DNA from: Microterricola pindariensis
GTDB taxonomy: Bacteria; Actinomycetota; Actinomycetes; Actinomycetales; Microbacteriaceae
Assembly: GCF_002936985.1 (NCBI RefSeq)
Contig: NZ_MPZN01000036.1
Location: forward strand, 1 to 35,176
DNA: 35,176 nucleotides
Reading direction: 5' to 3'
Below, one piece after another: positions 1 through 7,325 of the stretch; the stretch's first letter is position 1, and every line of letters starts with the position of its first letter. The notes under the pieces were generated by a model. That model was not told where the DNA came from. It saw nothing but the letters and a program-made list of their open reading frames with translations, and ran no database searches. The position numbers were made by a program, and so were the translations under genes.

Positions 1-1577
1 GCAACCGGCGTGGCCACCGGGGCCGGAGCCGCTGCCGGAGCCGCGGCGGGGGCCTGCGCCGGGGGCGCCTTCGGGGCGGCGGGGGTGCGCGGCTGTGTGA
101 CCAGCTCGGGCGCGACCAGCTCAGGTTCTGCGCGGGCGGGCGCCGGGGCGGCCGGAGCCTGCTTCTGCGCGGTGACCGTGCCGACGGACTCGGCCCGGCC
201 GCGCCCGGAGGTGATGGCGCCGCCCGCCGCGCCGCCGATGGTGCCGCTGACCACGGAGCTCAGCAGATCGCGCACGCCGACGCCCATGGTGGACTTCAGC
301 ACGGCGTCGACCTCGCTGAAGCCGCTCGCCACGTTCTTGGAGAGCTGCGATGCGCCGTCGTTGGAGATGACGGTGAGCTGGTCGATATTGCCCATCGGGG
401 CGGCCAGCTCGTGGGCGATCAGCGGCAGCGACTCGATCATGCGCAGCTGGATCAGCGCGTCGGACTGCTGGGCGAGGGCCTCAGCCGACAGGCGCGTGGC
501 CTCGGCCTCTGCCTTACCGCGCGCCAGGATGGACCCGGCCTCCGCCTCGCCCTCCGCGCGCACGGCCTCGGCCGCGGCTACACGAGAATCGCGCGAGGAG
601 TTGGCGGATGCGACGGTGGCAGCGGCCTCCGCCTCGGCGGTCACGCGGATCCGGTAGCTCTCGGCATCCGCCACCGCGTTCACCTCGGACTCCAGCTCGG
701 CCTTCTTCAGCTGGGCGCGCTTCTGCGCGGTGAGCTCCTGTTGCTGAATGATGTTCTGCTGCGCGGTGGCCTCGGCCAGCGGGCGGGCCGCCTCGGACTC
801 GGCGGCGGCGCGGTCGGTGTCGAGCTTGAGTGCGGCGCGGCGCAGGGCCAGCGTGGCCTCGGCCTCGGCAACGGCCTGCTCGGCGGCGATGGCGGCCTGG
901 CGGGCCTCCCGCTGCGAGGCGGCCTCGGCCACCTCGGCGGCGGCGCGCACCTTGGCTTGCTCGGCGCGACCGATGTCGTTGATGTAGTTGTTGTCGTCGG
1001 TGATGCCCTTGATCTCGAAGGAGTCGACGTCGAGGCCCTGGTTGGCCAGCGACTCGCGGGCGGTCGAGAGCACCGTCGCGCCCAGCTCGTCGCGGCGCTG
1101 GATGATCGTCATCACGTCGGTGGCGCCGATCGAGGCGCGCAGCGAGCCGGAGAGCACCTCCTGCGCGAAGGAGTCGATGTTCTTGTCCTGACCGAGGAAG
1201 CGCTGGGCGGCGGCCAAGATCGAGGCGTGCTCCTCGCCGACCTTGACGATCGCGACGGCGTCGACGGTGATCGTGACACCGTTGCGGTCCTGGGCGAGGG
1301 CCGTCACCTCGATGGCGCGCGAGCGCAGCTCGAGCTTGTGCACCTTCTGGAAGAACGGCGTGATGAAGACGCCCTGACCGACGACGATGCGCTGGCCGGA
1401 TGTCTCGCGCGCCTGCCCGTCGACGATGGTCTTCTTCGAGCGCTTACCCGTGATGATCAGGGCTTCGTCTGGGCCGGCATTCTTGTACAGGGTCTTGCTG
1501 TAGATGAGGGCGACGATCAGCACGAAGACGACGGCGCCGATGATGCCCGGAATGGGGCCAAACCAGAAGTCGAACAC
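1..1577 (-). CDS. Flotillin-family (SPFH domain) membrane scaffold protein, C-terminus cut off by window edge
   Basis: Flotillins form oligomeric scaffolds on the cytoplasmic face of membrane microdomains. 525 codons are visible with no stop. Residues about 8-26 are one hydrophobic helix (GIIGAVVFVLIVALIY), followed by an SPFH domain (about 35-205) with typical ALIITGKR, IVVGQGVF and LRASIGATDVMTIIQRRDE stretches. A long Ala/Glu/Gln-rich coiled coil follows (about 215-370, repeated AEAEA and AEAVRAEGEAEA-like runs), then a Gly-rich segment and an Ala/Pro-rich low-complexity tail that runs off the window. The start is a GTG at 1577 with AAAGGA five bases upstream (1583-1588). It diverges from the small gene at 1756. 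An NfeD-type partner, common for flotillins, is not seen upstream; it could lie beyond position 1. Confidence 0.93.
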   Translation of the reverse strand, partial: MFDFWFGPIPGIIGAVVFVLIVALIYSKTLYKNAGPDEALIITGKRSKKTIVDGQARETSGQRIVVGQGVFITPFFQKVHKLELRSRAIEVTALAQDRNGVTITVDAVAIVKVGEEHASILAAAQRFLGQDKNIDSFAQEVLSGSLRASIGATDVMTIIQRRDELGATVLSTARESLANQGLDVDSFEIKGITDDNNYINDIGRAEQAKVRAAAEVAEAASQREARQAAIAAEQAVAEAEATLALRRAALKLDTDRAAAESEAARPLAEATAQQNIIQQQELTAQKRAQLKKAELESEVNAVADAESYRIRVTAEAEAAATVASANSSRDSRVAAAEAVRAEGEAEAGSILARGKAEAEATRLSAEALAQQSDALIQLRMIESLPLIAHELAAPMGNIDQLTVISNDGASQLSKNVASGFSEVDAVLKSTMGVGVRDLLSSVVSGTIGGAAGGAITSGRGRAESVGTVTAQKQAPAAPAPARAEPELVAPELVTQPRTPAAPKAPPAQAPAAAPAAAPAPVATPV

Positions 1578-1665
1578 AAGGGTCCTTTCGGTGGGAGAGG
1601 GCCGGGACGACGGGCGAGCGTGGCCCCCGGCACGTTCCCTCGCATCCTTTCAGCAAAAGCCCCCA

Positions 1666-1700
1666 CGCGCGAGCTGCCCAGAGGGGCTGTCGCTCGCGCG
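1666..1700. repeat. Inverted repeat in the flotillin / small-protein divergent region
   Basis: CGCGCGAGC (1666-1674) is the exact reverse complement of GCTCGCGCG (1692-1700), with a 17-base loop. It lies in the 178-base gap between the divergent starts at 1577 and 1756 and could be a regulatory palindrome or an RNA hairpin. No convincing -10/-35 pair was recognised here. Confidence 0.4.
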
Positions 1701-1755
1701 GCCGACGTGACAGCCTTGATGGAGGGGGGCGTGATTCGGGGGAGGAGGTGGCGAA

Positions 1756-1968
1756 ATGAGCGAGCGAATAGTGGCGATCGAACGCTGGTGGCCTCTGTTG
1801 GACGCGGACGGCAAGCATGAGATCCAGAGCGACCTCGATGCCGCGCTGGGTGCCAGGACGAGGGCCCAGATCGGTGAGATCATCGGGCAGGAGATCGCGG
1901 AAGTGGAGTGGCTGTTGACCGCGGCCGAGAAAGACTTCATCAGAACACAGGGCGAGCCGGTCGACTGA
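1756..1968 (+). CDS. Small hypothetical protein (70 aa)
   Basis: An unrecognised 70-residue protein, soluble and acidic, with no cysteine, signal peptide or membrane segment. It begins SERIVAIERWWPLLDADGK and appears mostly helical, with a central amphipathic stretch (IQSDLDAALGARTRAQIGEIIGQEI). The ATG at 1756 has a strong GGAGGAGG Shine-Dalgarno about seven bases upstream, which is the best evidence that it is real. It diverges from the flotillin gene and lies 53 bases before the paralogous small gene at 2022. Function cannot be assigned from sequence. Confidence 0.6.
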   Translation: MSERIVAIERWWPLLDADGKHEIQSDLDAALGARTRAQIGEIIGQEIAEVEWLLTAAEKDFIRTQGEPVD

Positions 1969-2021
1969 GGCGCCCGTTGGTGTGGCTCGCCTTTTCGGGT
2001 GGCAAGGCCCATGCTGTATTC

Positions 2022-2363
2022 ATGGGATCCCTGGTGTACGGTGCGGGAACGAAATACGAGATGGACGATCGCACGCTCGCCCACGTCAAGATTGCCGCGG
2101 GCGGCAAGCTCCGCCGGCAGGAGTCGTTCTACCTGAGTTGGGTGATTCCGCCGTCGGCCGGCTCGGGCCGCGTCAGCATCTGGCTGTCGCCGGCGATCCC
2201 GCTGCAGTTCCACTTCTCCACCCCGACGGCTCCGCAGCTGAATCGCGTCTGGGTGAAGGCACTGGAGATGACGGCGATGAGCGACCGGGGCATGGTGGTG
2301 CTGCCCGAGAACGAGGCCGACGACTACATCCGCGACCACCCGCCGACCTTGCTGACCCCCTGA
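2022..2363 (+). CDS. Small Microbacteriaceae-type protein, paralogue A (DUF7882-like)
   Basis: A 113-residue protein of a family I recall as widespread in Microbacteriaceae (DUF7882, often mislabelled ATP-dependent DNA ligase); this naming is from memory. Visible signature: MGSLVYGAG at the start, MDDRTLAHVKIAA, KLRRQESFYLSW, SIWLSPAIPLQFHF and LNRVWVKALEMTA. Function is unknown; no catalytic motif or membrane segment is apparent. The minus-strand gene at 2393-2731 is a clear paralogue (about half the residues identical by eye), and the two converge with 29 bases between them. I chose ATG 2022 because MG(x)xxYGAG is conserved in both copies. An in-frame GTG at 1980 is the main alternative, and 13 of the first 15 bases of the 20-base block before the start are shared with the paralogue. 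Confidence 0.75.
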   Translation: MGSLVYGAGTKYEMDDRTLAHVKIAAGGKLRRQESFYLSWVIPPSAGSGRVSIWLSPAIPLQFHFSTPTAPQLNRVWVKALEMTAMSDRGMVVLPENEADDYIRDHPPTLLTP

Positions 2364-2392
2364 GCCGGGGCTTTGCGGCGCGGCGGGAGCGC

Positions 2393-2731
2393 CTAGATCG
2401 ACTCCGGGCGCCGGCGGGCGTTGAGATAGCCCTCCGCGTCTTCCTCGTCGAGCACGAACATCCCCCCATCTCCCGTCGCCGTCAGCTCCATGGCCCGCAG
2501 CCACGAGGGATTGAGTGTCGCGGTGCGGCTGCCCAAGTAGTGGAACTGCAGGGCGATCGATGGCGCGAGCCAGAGGCTCACCCTCTGCTCCGGCGTGCCA
2601 TCTGACTGCCGCCAACTCAGGTAGAAGGCCTCCTGCCGACGCAGCTTCGCCCCGACCGCCTCCTGGACATGGGCCAGCGCGCGGTCATCGAACTCGTAGC
2701 TCTCGCCGGCTCCGTAGATGATCTCGCCCAC
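2393..2731 (-). CDS. Small Microbacteriaceae-type protein, paralogue B (DUF7882-like)
   Basis: A 112-residue paralogue of the convergent gene at 2022-2363. Matching segments are VGEIIYGAGESYEFDDRALAHV, AKLRRQEAFYLSW, SLWLAPSIALQFHY, LNPSWLRAMELTATGDGGMFVL and an acidic end (DEEDAEGYL). I place the start at GTG 2731, because alignment to the paralogue puts the initiator there (VGEIIYGAG against MGSLVYGAG). An ATG at 2770 would add 13 residues (LDIGRRKVHAGR), and that extension also resembles the sequence before the other copy, so the longer form is not excluded. The molecular role is unknown. Confidence 0.75.
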   Translation of the reverse strand: MGEIIYGAGESYEFDDRALAHVQEAVGAKLRRQEAFYLSWRQSDGTPEQRVSLWLAPSIALQFHYLGSRTATLNPSWLRAMELTATGDGGMFVLDEEDAEGYLNARRRPESI

Positions 2732-2839
2732 CCGCCCAGCATGAACCTTGCGGCGGCCGATATCCAGCACATGAGGAAAAATCGCGTCGACAGGAGCGCG
2801 GCCCCCGGGGGCAGGGGCGGGCCCGTCGTGCTGGGCGGC

Positions 2840-3103
2840 TCAGTCGTCGATAGTGTCGCGCAGGCGCGGGGCGTTGGAGATGTCGTGCGCCACGCGGCGA
2901 GCCTCGACGAGTGAGAAGTCGAGCCCGGCGCTGCTGAAACGCTCCACCAGCTCGGCTTCAACGACCGCCTCGGGGCGACCGGTGAGATCGGCGCTGGTCT
3001 GGGCGATGATGCTCGCCACCTGCTCGGCCTCCGTCGGGGAATCCGGGTTGGCTGCGGCGAAACCCGGGGCAGGCGTCACGGCTGCTGCGGCTGGATCGGA
3101 CAC
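2840..3103 (-). CDS. Small acidic hypothetical protein
   Basis: About 87 residues: a flexible Ala/Pro-rich N-terminus (SDPAAAAVTPAPGFAAANPD), then a predicted helical region (PTEAEQVASIIAQTSADLTGRPEAVVEAELVERFSSAGLDFSLVEARRVAHDI). I recognise no family. A TTG at 3112 is possible, but GAGGAG (3113-3118) would then touch the start codon with no spacing. The GTG at 3103 has the same GAGGAG at the usual nine-base distance, so I prefer it. The gene lies downstream of a 505-base region with no gene. Confidence 0.6.
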   Translation of the reverse strand: MSDPAAAAVTPAPGFAAANPDSPTEAEQVASIIAQTSADLTGRPEAVVEAELVERFSSAGLDFSLVEARRVAHDISNAPRLRDTIDD

Positions 3104-3608
3104 GATACTCAACTCCTCGCACTGTGCGTGTTTCGCGACTTCTACGCTAGGCGAGTCGGCGGAGATTGGATAGGGTCCTGCCGAATTCCGGCGCGAGCCG
3201 ATTTCGGCCGGAATCCTCGAATTTTCGTAGTTTCCTCCAATCCACAGCCTGTGGACAACCCTGTGGAATTGGGTACGAAAACCCGGGAACTGCGAGGCGC
3301 TGCATGTGGAATGGGTTGTGGAGAAGGAGTTTGAACAGGGTGTGAGTGATTCGTCTCAGCTCGCGCGATCATCGAGAGATTCAGCTGAGATTCACCTGTG
3401 TGTTATCGAAATTTCATTCGGATTTCGGCGCACATCCTCGCGTCGAGTGGCGCGAACGTGGTCCCGCCGATTCGCGAGCGCGCGCTGCAGCATGGCCTCT
3501 GTGACGACGAGGCGCCAGCGGCGTGATCGCGGCATCGTCCAGCGCGGCCGGAGCCGTGTTCGCGGTGCGGTTGCCGGGGGCCGGCGATCCGGCCGCCCCG
3601 GCTCGCGC
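3104..3608. other. Long non-coding, AT-richer stretch
   Basis: These 505 bases hold no ORF with plausible coding character. The part from about 3160 to 3430 is clearly richer in A and T than its surroundings. It contains an inverted repeat, ATTCCGGC (3185-3192) with GCCGGAAT (3207-3214), and a cluster of TGTGGA/TCCACA motifs (see the DnaA-box entry). The remainder, 3430-3608, is GC-rich with no recognised element. Confidence 0.6.
3238..3325. repeat. Cluster of DnaA-box-like 9-mers
   Basis: Five TGTGGA-core motifs occur in 88 bases. TGTGGACAA at 3250-3258 is an exact reverse complement of TTGTCCACA, the actinobacterial DnaA box. TGTGGAGAA at 3317-3325 differs from it by one base. Weaker relatives are TCCACA preceded by CAA (3238-3246, opposite orientation), TGTGGAATT (3262-3270) and TGTGGAATG (3305-3313). 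No dnaA, dnaN, gyrB or rpmH is nearby, so this is not evidence of oriC; it may be a DnaA-titrating or regulatory site. Chance occurrence is possible. Confidence 0.4.
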
Positions 3609-3989
3609 CTAGTCCTTGCCCTTGCCGGCCACGGACACGCCCATGGCGAAGGCGACCAGTGCCGCCACCCCGACGACGACCCACGGGCGGTCCCGCATCT
3701 GACGGCGCAGGAACCCGGCTGTGTCGTCGATCACGTCGTTGCCGCCCGCGCCTCCGACGGTCTTCCTGACCTGGTTGTACACGTCGTCGGCCTTGCGCTT
3801 GGCGCTGTCGGCCAGGTCGTCGGCCTTGCGCTTGGCGGTGTCGGCCAGGTCGTCGGCCTTGTCCTTGGCGGTGCCGGCCAGATCGCCGGCCTTGTCCTTG
3901 GCGGCGTTCACGGCGTCCTCGGCCTTGTCCGAGGCCTTGTCAACCGAGTCGGAGAGGGCATTGCTGAAGTCATCGCTTGGCGAACTCAT
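3609..3989 (-). CDS. Membrane-anchored LEA/ElaB-like repeat protein
   Basis: 126 residues. Positions about 15-75 are Lys/Asp/Ala-rich tandem repeats of roughly 11 residues (DKADDLADTAKRKADDLADSAKRKADD), resembling late-embryogenesis-abundant and CsbD-like stress proteins. A Gly-rich hinge follows, then RDRPWVVVGVAALVAFAMGV, a positively charged entry to a single C-terminal membrane helix as in the DUF883/ElaB/YqjD family that tethers proteins to the inner membrane. The role is probably a stress-related membrane-associated factor, inferred from architecture only. The start ATG at 3989 has an excellent AAGGAGG Shine-Dalgarno. The repeats are visible in the DNA as alternating tcggccaggtcgtcggccttg-like units, which could expand or contract. 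Confidence 0.72.
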   Translation of the reverse strand: MSSPSDDFSNALSDSVDKASDKAEDAVNAAKDKAGDLAGTAKDKADDLADTAKRKADDLADSAKRKADDVYNQVRKTVGGAGGNDVIDDTAGFLRRQMRDRPWVVVGVAALVAFAMGVSVAGKGKD

Positions 3990-4091
3990 GGTTCCTCCTT
4001 GTGGGTCCGATGCCCGCGTCGGTCGAAACGGCCATGCGAAACACGCTAACCCCGATCTGCGGATTCCGGCAGGGGGTTTCTGGCCCGGGGG

Positions 4092-4388
4092 TCACGGCAG
4101 TGGCGCGAGATCCAGCTCTTGAAACGACTCAACCTCGGGGACCCAGCGCGTCGCGACGAAGGCGGTGTGGGCGGGGTGGGCGTTGTAGGCGGCGTAGGCG
4201 GGCTCGTCGGCGAAGTCCATCGAGAACTGGAAGCGATGCGGGCTGGCCGGGCTCAGCTGCCGGGAGACCCGGAACCCGCTGACGCCGGGAATCGCGGCCA
4301 GGGTCGTGGCGGCGTCCGCGAGGAATGCGCGTTCCTCGGCGGACCCGGCGGGGTGGCGCAGGGCAAAGCTCACGGTGTGTTGGATCAC
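4092..4388 (-). CDS. Dabb-domain (stress-responsive alpha/beta barrel) protein
   Basis: A 98-residue single-domain protein of the Dabb/ferredoxin-like dimeric barrel type. It starts MIQHTVSFALRHPAGS, the usual hydrophobic first strand with a His, and carries the signature FQFSMDFADEPAYAAYNAHPAHTAFVATRW (a beta strand, then the Y-x2-HPxH helix). Members are small dimers with varied or unknown roles, so no specific reaction can be given. It is 127 bases downstream of the GAP-family gene on the same strand and may be the last gene of that run. The length is normal for the family. Confidence 0.85.
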   Translation of the reverse strand: MIQHTVSFALRHPAGSAEERAFLADAATTLAAIPGVSGFRVSRQLSPASPHRFQFSMDFADEPAYAAYNAHPAHTAFVATRWVPEVESFQELDLAPLP

Positions 4389-4515
4389 AGCGTTCTCGTC
4401 TCCTCTGGTGTCGGCGCGGGCGTCCGCGCGCAGCTCGAGACTAGCGCGCGCTCGGCTGGTGGGGCCGGAGCGGGCCGGTGGCCTGGGGTAGCTGGCCTGG
4501 GATCGCGGGCAGGGC

Positions 4516-5184
4516 TCAGCCCAGGCCGGAAAGGCCGCTGCCGATCAGCATGGCGCCGAGCACCAACAGCACGATCGCCAAGACGGCGGCGTTGTTGCGC
4601 ACCAGCCAGCTGCGCGCCTCGGCCAGCGCCGGCGCGGTGCGCGCGCCGCCGATCGCCACGGTGAGCACCGGCGCCGCGACGCTCGCGCAGGCCAGCAGCA
4701 CGAACACGGCGCCGGCGAGCACCATCTCGCCGGCGCCGAGGAAGGCCCCGCCGATGGTGAAGCCGGCCCCGGCGGCGAAGGCGATCTCCTTCGGGTTGAC
4801 CGCAGTCAGCAGGAGCCCGAGGCGGAAGGCCGCGCCGGCCGTCATACCGTCGATCGACGTCATCCAGCCGGGCAGCTTCCCTTCCGCGTCGCCGCGCGGC
4901 CGCCCGCGCCACTTGAGCACCGCACCGACGAGGAGCGCGCCGCCGAGCAGCAGGCGCGCGATCGCCGCCGGAACCGTCGACCCGGCGGCGTCGTCGACGA
5001 GGTCGGAGGCCCAGGCGAAAACGGCGGTCAGCGCCACGAAGGCGAGCAGCCTGGCCGCGAGGAACGCGAGCCCTCCGCGCGCCCCGACCGGGGCCATCAC
5101 GAGCAGCAGCGCCGCGATGACGGGGAGCGGGCTGAGGGCGACGCCCACCGCGAACGGGATGATGTCACCCAAGACTTCGTACAT
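4516..5184 (-). CDS. GAP-family integral membrane protein (Sap-like)
   Basis: 222 residues with about six hydrophobic segments (roughly 8-30, 38-58, 75-93, 118-140, 155-178, 195-218), matching the GAP/Sap family whose mycobacterial members address glycopeptidolipids or sulfolipids to the cell surface. The family signature AVNPKEIAFAAGAGFTIGG after the fourth segment is present, as is the N-terminal GVALSPLPVIAALLLVMAP. The substrate in this organism is unknown. The start is nine bases after the glycerate kinase stop, so the two are almost certainly co-transcribed. Related LysE-like exporters are an alternative reading. Confidence 0.82.
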   Translation of the reverse strand: MYEVLGDIIPFAVGVALSPLPVIAALLLVMAPVGARGGLAFLAARLLAFVALTAVFAWASDLVDDAAGSTVPAAIARLLLGGALLVGAVLKWRGRPRGDAEGKLPGWMTSIDGMTAGAAFRLGLLLTAVNPKEIAFAAGAGFTIGGAFLGAGEMVLAGAVFVLLACASVAAPVLTVAIGGARTAPALAEARSWLVRNNAAVLAIVLLVLGAMLIGSGLSGLG

Positions 5185-5193
5185 GGTCGCAGG

Positions 5194-6315
5194 CTACTGC
5201 CTGCCGGCCCGCCCATCCGTGAAGGACAGGGCCAGGCGCCGGCCGGATTCGCGCAGCCAGCGGGCCGGGTCCGCCATCGCGGCGCTCGGCGAGCCCGCAA
5301 GCTCGGTGAGCGAGAGGGCGCCGGTGAATTCGTTGCTCGGCGCCTCGATCGCGCCCGCGGCCAGGTGGGCGGGGATGCCGGCATCCGCCGCCAGCCCGGC
5401 CAGATAGGCGGGCACCTTGCCGGCGGCCGACTGGCTGTCGAAGCGCCCCTCGCCGGTGATGACGACGGATGCCGCGGCCACGGCATCGGGCAGCCGCATC
5501 GCCCGACCGACCGCCGCCGCGCCCGGCGTGATCGCCGCGCCCCAGTGCAGCAGCCCGAAACCGGTGCCGCCCGCCGCGCCCGCGCCCGGCACCTCGGCCT
5601 GGCCGGGCAGCAGCCGGGCCAGCCGGCGCAGGCCGGACTCAATGCCCTCGACCTGGTCGGGGTTCGCGCCCTTCTGCGGGCCGAACACGGCGGCCGCGCC
5701 GCGCGGCCCGAGCAGCGGGTTGTCGACGTCGGAGAGGATCTGCGCCCCGCCGGGCGGCAGCGGGCGCAGCGTGTCCAACCGGGCCCGCGCCAGCTGGCCG
5801 AGGCCGCGGTTGCCGAGCCGGATTGGCCGCCCGGTGGCATCCGTGAAGAAGGCGCCGAGCGCGGTGAGCACCCCGGCCCCGCCGTCGCTGGAGGAGCTGC
5901 CGCCGAGCGCCAGCAGCAGGCGGTGCACGCCATGGTCGAGGGCGGCCGCGATGGCCTGGCCGAAGCCGAGGGTGTGTGCGTCGAGCGGGCGCAGCGGGTC
6001 GAGCAGGGTGAGGCCGCTCGTGCTCGCGAGCTCGACCACCGCGGTGCCTCCGTTCTCACCCGGCAGCAGCAGCCACTCCGCCCGCACCGGCCGGTTGTCT
6101 GGCCCCTGCACGGAGATGGGCATGCGGATGCCGCCTGGCACCGCCATCGCGAAGGCGTCGAGCGTGCCCTCCCCGCCGTCGGCCATCGGCATCAGCTGCA
6201 GCTCGTCGCCCGGGCGCACGGAGGCCCAGCCATCGGCGAGGGCGCGCGCGGCCTCCGTGGCCGACAGGGTGCCCTTGAACGAGTCCGGCGCGATGACGAC
6301 CCTCTCGGCGGTCAC
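5194..6315 (-). CDS. Glycerate kinase (GlxK/GarK family)
   Basis: Phosphorylates D-glycerate with ATP, feeding glyoxylate or glycerate into glycolysis. 373 residues, the usual length. Family motifs in order: VVIAPDSFKGTLSA near the N-terminus, PMADGGEGTLDAF, LALGGSSSSDGGAGVLTALGA, SDVDNPLLGPRGAAAVFGPQKGA and VITGEGRFDSQSAAGKVP near the C-terminus. I chose GTG 6315, because GAGGAG (6322-6327) lies six bases upstream and the protein then begins TAERVVIAPDSFKG, the normal N-terminus. It sits 23 bases after the siderophore-reductase gene and nine bases before the GAP-family gene. No glyoxylate carboligase or tartronate reductase is adjacent, so the pathway source of glycerate is not shown. Confidence 0.93.
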   Translation of the reverse strand: MTAERVVIAPDSFKGTLSATEAARALADGWASVRPGDELQLMPMADGGEGTLDAFAMAVPGGIRMPISVQGPDNRPVRAEWLLLPGENGGTAVVELASTSGLTLLDPLRPLDAHTLGFGQAIAAALDHGVHRLLLALGGSSSSDGGAGVLTALGAFFTDATGRPIRLGNRGLGQLARARLDTLRPLPPGGAQILSDVDNPLLGPRGAAAVFGPQKGANPDQVEGIESGLRRLARLLPGQAEVPGAGAAGGTGFGLLHWGAAITPGAAAVGRAMRLPDAVAAASVVITGEGRFDSQSAAGKVPAYLAGLAADAGIPAHLAAGAIEAPSNEFTGALSLTELAGSPSAAMADPARWLRESGRRLALSFTDGRAGRQ

Positions 6316-6338
6316 GGCATGCTCCTCATGCTCTGACC

Positions 6339-7175
6339 CTACTGGCCGCCGCGCGGGCGCCCGCCGCGCGCCCGCGGCTCGCCATCCTCCTCGGCGAGGG
6401 CGGCCTTCCACTCGCGGAAGCCGTCCTCGGTGCGGCCGCGGCGCCAGTAGCCAGAGATCGAGAGCTGATCGCGGGCCAGGCCGCGCTCCGTGCGCAGGTA
6501 GGGGCGCAGGCCGCGCATGACCTCCTCGGCCTCGCCGTGCACGAATGCGTGCACGCGGCCGTCCAGCCACTCCACGCCGCGCACCGCGGCCTCGAGCGCG
6601 CCCTCCGCGGTGTCGCCGTCGCGGTGCACGAAGGTGACCGTCGCGTTGGCGGGCAGCGGCAGCTCCGGCTCGTGGGCGGCCGACTCGACGAGCACCACCA
6701 CCCGGGCCACGGCGCCCGGGGGGAGTGCCTCCAGTGCGGCGGAGACGGCCGGCACGGCCGACTCGTCGCCGACGAGCAGGTGCCAGTCCGCCTCCGGGTT
6801 CGGCCGGTAGGCGCCGCCCGGCCCGTTGGCGATCAGGGTGTCGCCGACCTCGGCCCGCGCCGCCCAGGGGCCTGCGATGCCGTCATCGCCGTGCACGACG
6901 AAGTCGATGGCCATCGTGCCGGCCTCGACGTCGGGGTACAGCGCCGTGTAGGTGCGGACGTCGGGCAGCAGCTCGGGGGCGACGGTGCCGCGCAGCGCGC
7001 GCACGTCGACCTGGTCGGCGTAGTGGACGCCGGGCTTCGGGAAGACGAGCTTGACGTAGCGGTCGGCGAAGGCGCTCTCCGCGAAGGCGGAGAGATCGGC
7101 GCTGTGCAGGTGCACGCGCCGGAGCGAGGGGGTGATCCACGACGTCCCGGTGACGGTGAAATGGGTGGTCGGCAC
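6339..7175 (-). CDS. Siderophore-interacting FAD-dependent ferric reductase (SIP/ViuB family)
   Basis: Cytoplasmic flavoprotein that reduces Fe(III)-siderophores with NAD(P)H to release iron. 278 residues. The N-terminal FAD-binding barrel contains DRYVKLVFP and the family signature RTYTALYPDVEAGTMAIDFVVHGDDGIAGPWAARAEVGDTLIANGPGG. The C-terminal SIP domain contains DESAVPAVSAALEALP, VHAFVHGEAEEVMRGLRPYL and the typical SISGYWRRGRTEDGFREWKA end. The start is GTG 7175, with GGAAGGAAG just upstream. It is the first gene of a minus-strand run with glycerate kinase and the GAP protein. It diverges from the efflux pump leader; no siderophore transporter is adjacent. Confidence 0.93.
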   Translation of the reverse strand: MPTTHFTVTGTSWITPSLRRVHLHSADLSAFAESAFADRYVKLVFPKPGVHYADQVDVRALRGTVAPELLPDVRTYTALYPDVEAGTMAIDFVVHGDDGIAGPWAARAEVGDTLIANGPGGAYRPNPEADWHLLVGDESAVPAVSAALEALPPGAVARVVVLVESAAHEPELPLPANATVTFVHRDGDTAEGALEAAVRGVEWLDGRVHAFVHGEAEEVMRGLRPYLRTERGLARDQLSISGYWRRGRTEDGFREWKAALAEEDGEPRARGGRPRGGQ

Positions 7176-7284
7176 TGTGGCTTCCTTCCAAGGGGTGTGC
7201 TCTCAATGTGGCACAGTTGCGGCGGCCGGGTGAACGGCGGGCCGGCCGGTGCGGGCCGCACGGCCCGCCACGCGGCAGCCGTGC

Positions 7285-7293
7285 TGGTAAACT
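7285..7293 (+). promoter_or_regulatory. Extended -10 promoter candidate for the efflux-pump leader
   Basis: TGGTAAACT fits the extended -10 form (TGn followed by a TATAAT-like TAAACT at 7288-7293). No good -35 is seen 17 bases upstream, as is usual for extended -10 promoters. Transcription would start near 7300, leaving a 5' region of about 115 bases before the pump. Confidence 0.45.
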
Positions 7294-7303
7294 CGATCAT
7301 CTG

Positions 7304-7325
7304 TTCGACCGCATCTCAGGTCGAA
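7304..7325 (+). promoter_or_regulatory. Leader stem-loop 1
   Basis: TTCGACC (7304-7310) pairs perfectly with GGTCGAA (7319-7325) around an eight-base loop. It ends directly before the leader start GTG at 7326 and overlaps the only weak Shine-Dalgarno-like AGG for that leader (7318-7320), so it may modulate leader translation. Confidence 0.5.

Noticed and set aside
411-1820. Open frame of about 469 codons on the plus strand over the flotillin gene
   Set aside because: The minus strand encodes a full SPFH domain and coiled coil with a good start. The plus reading is Leu/Gly/Asp-rich with no recognisable domain.
3238-3325. Chromosomal replication origin
   Set aside because: The DnaA-box-like cluster is small and none of the usual origin neighbours (dnaA, dnaN, recF, gyrB, rpmH) is present. 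Kept only as a DnaA-binding candidate.
3142-3372. Short minus-strand frame (76 codons) in the long intergenic region
   Set aside because: No Shine-Dalgarno, biased Pro/Ser/Arg composition and local AT-richer DNA with codon positions unlike the neighbours.
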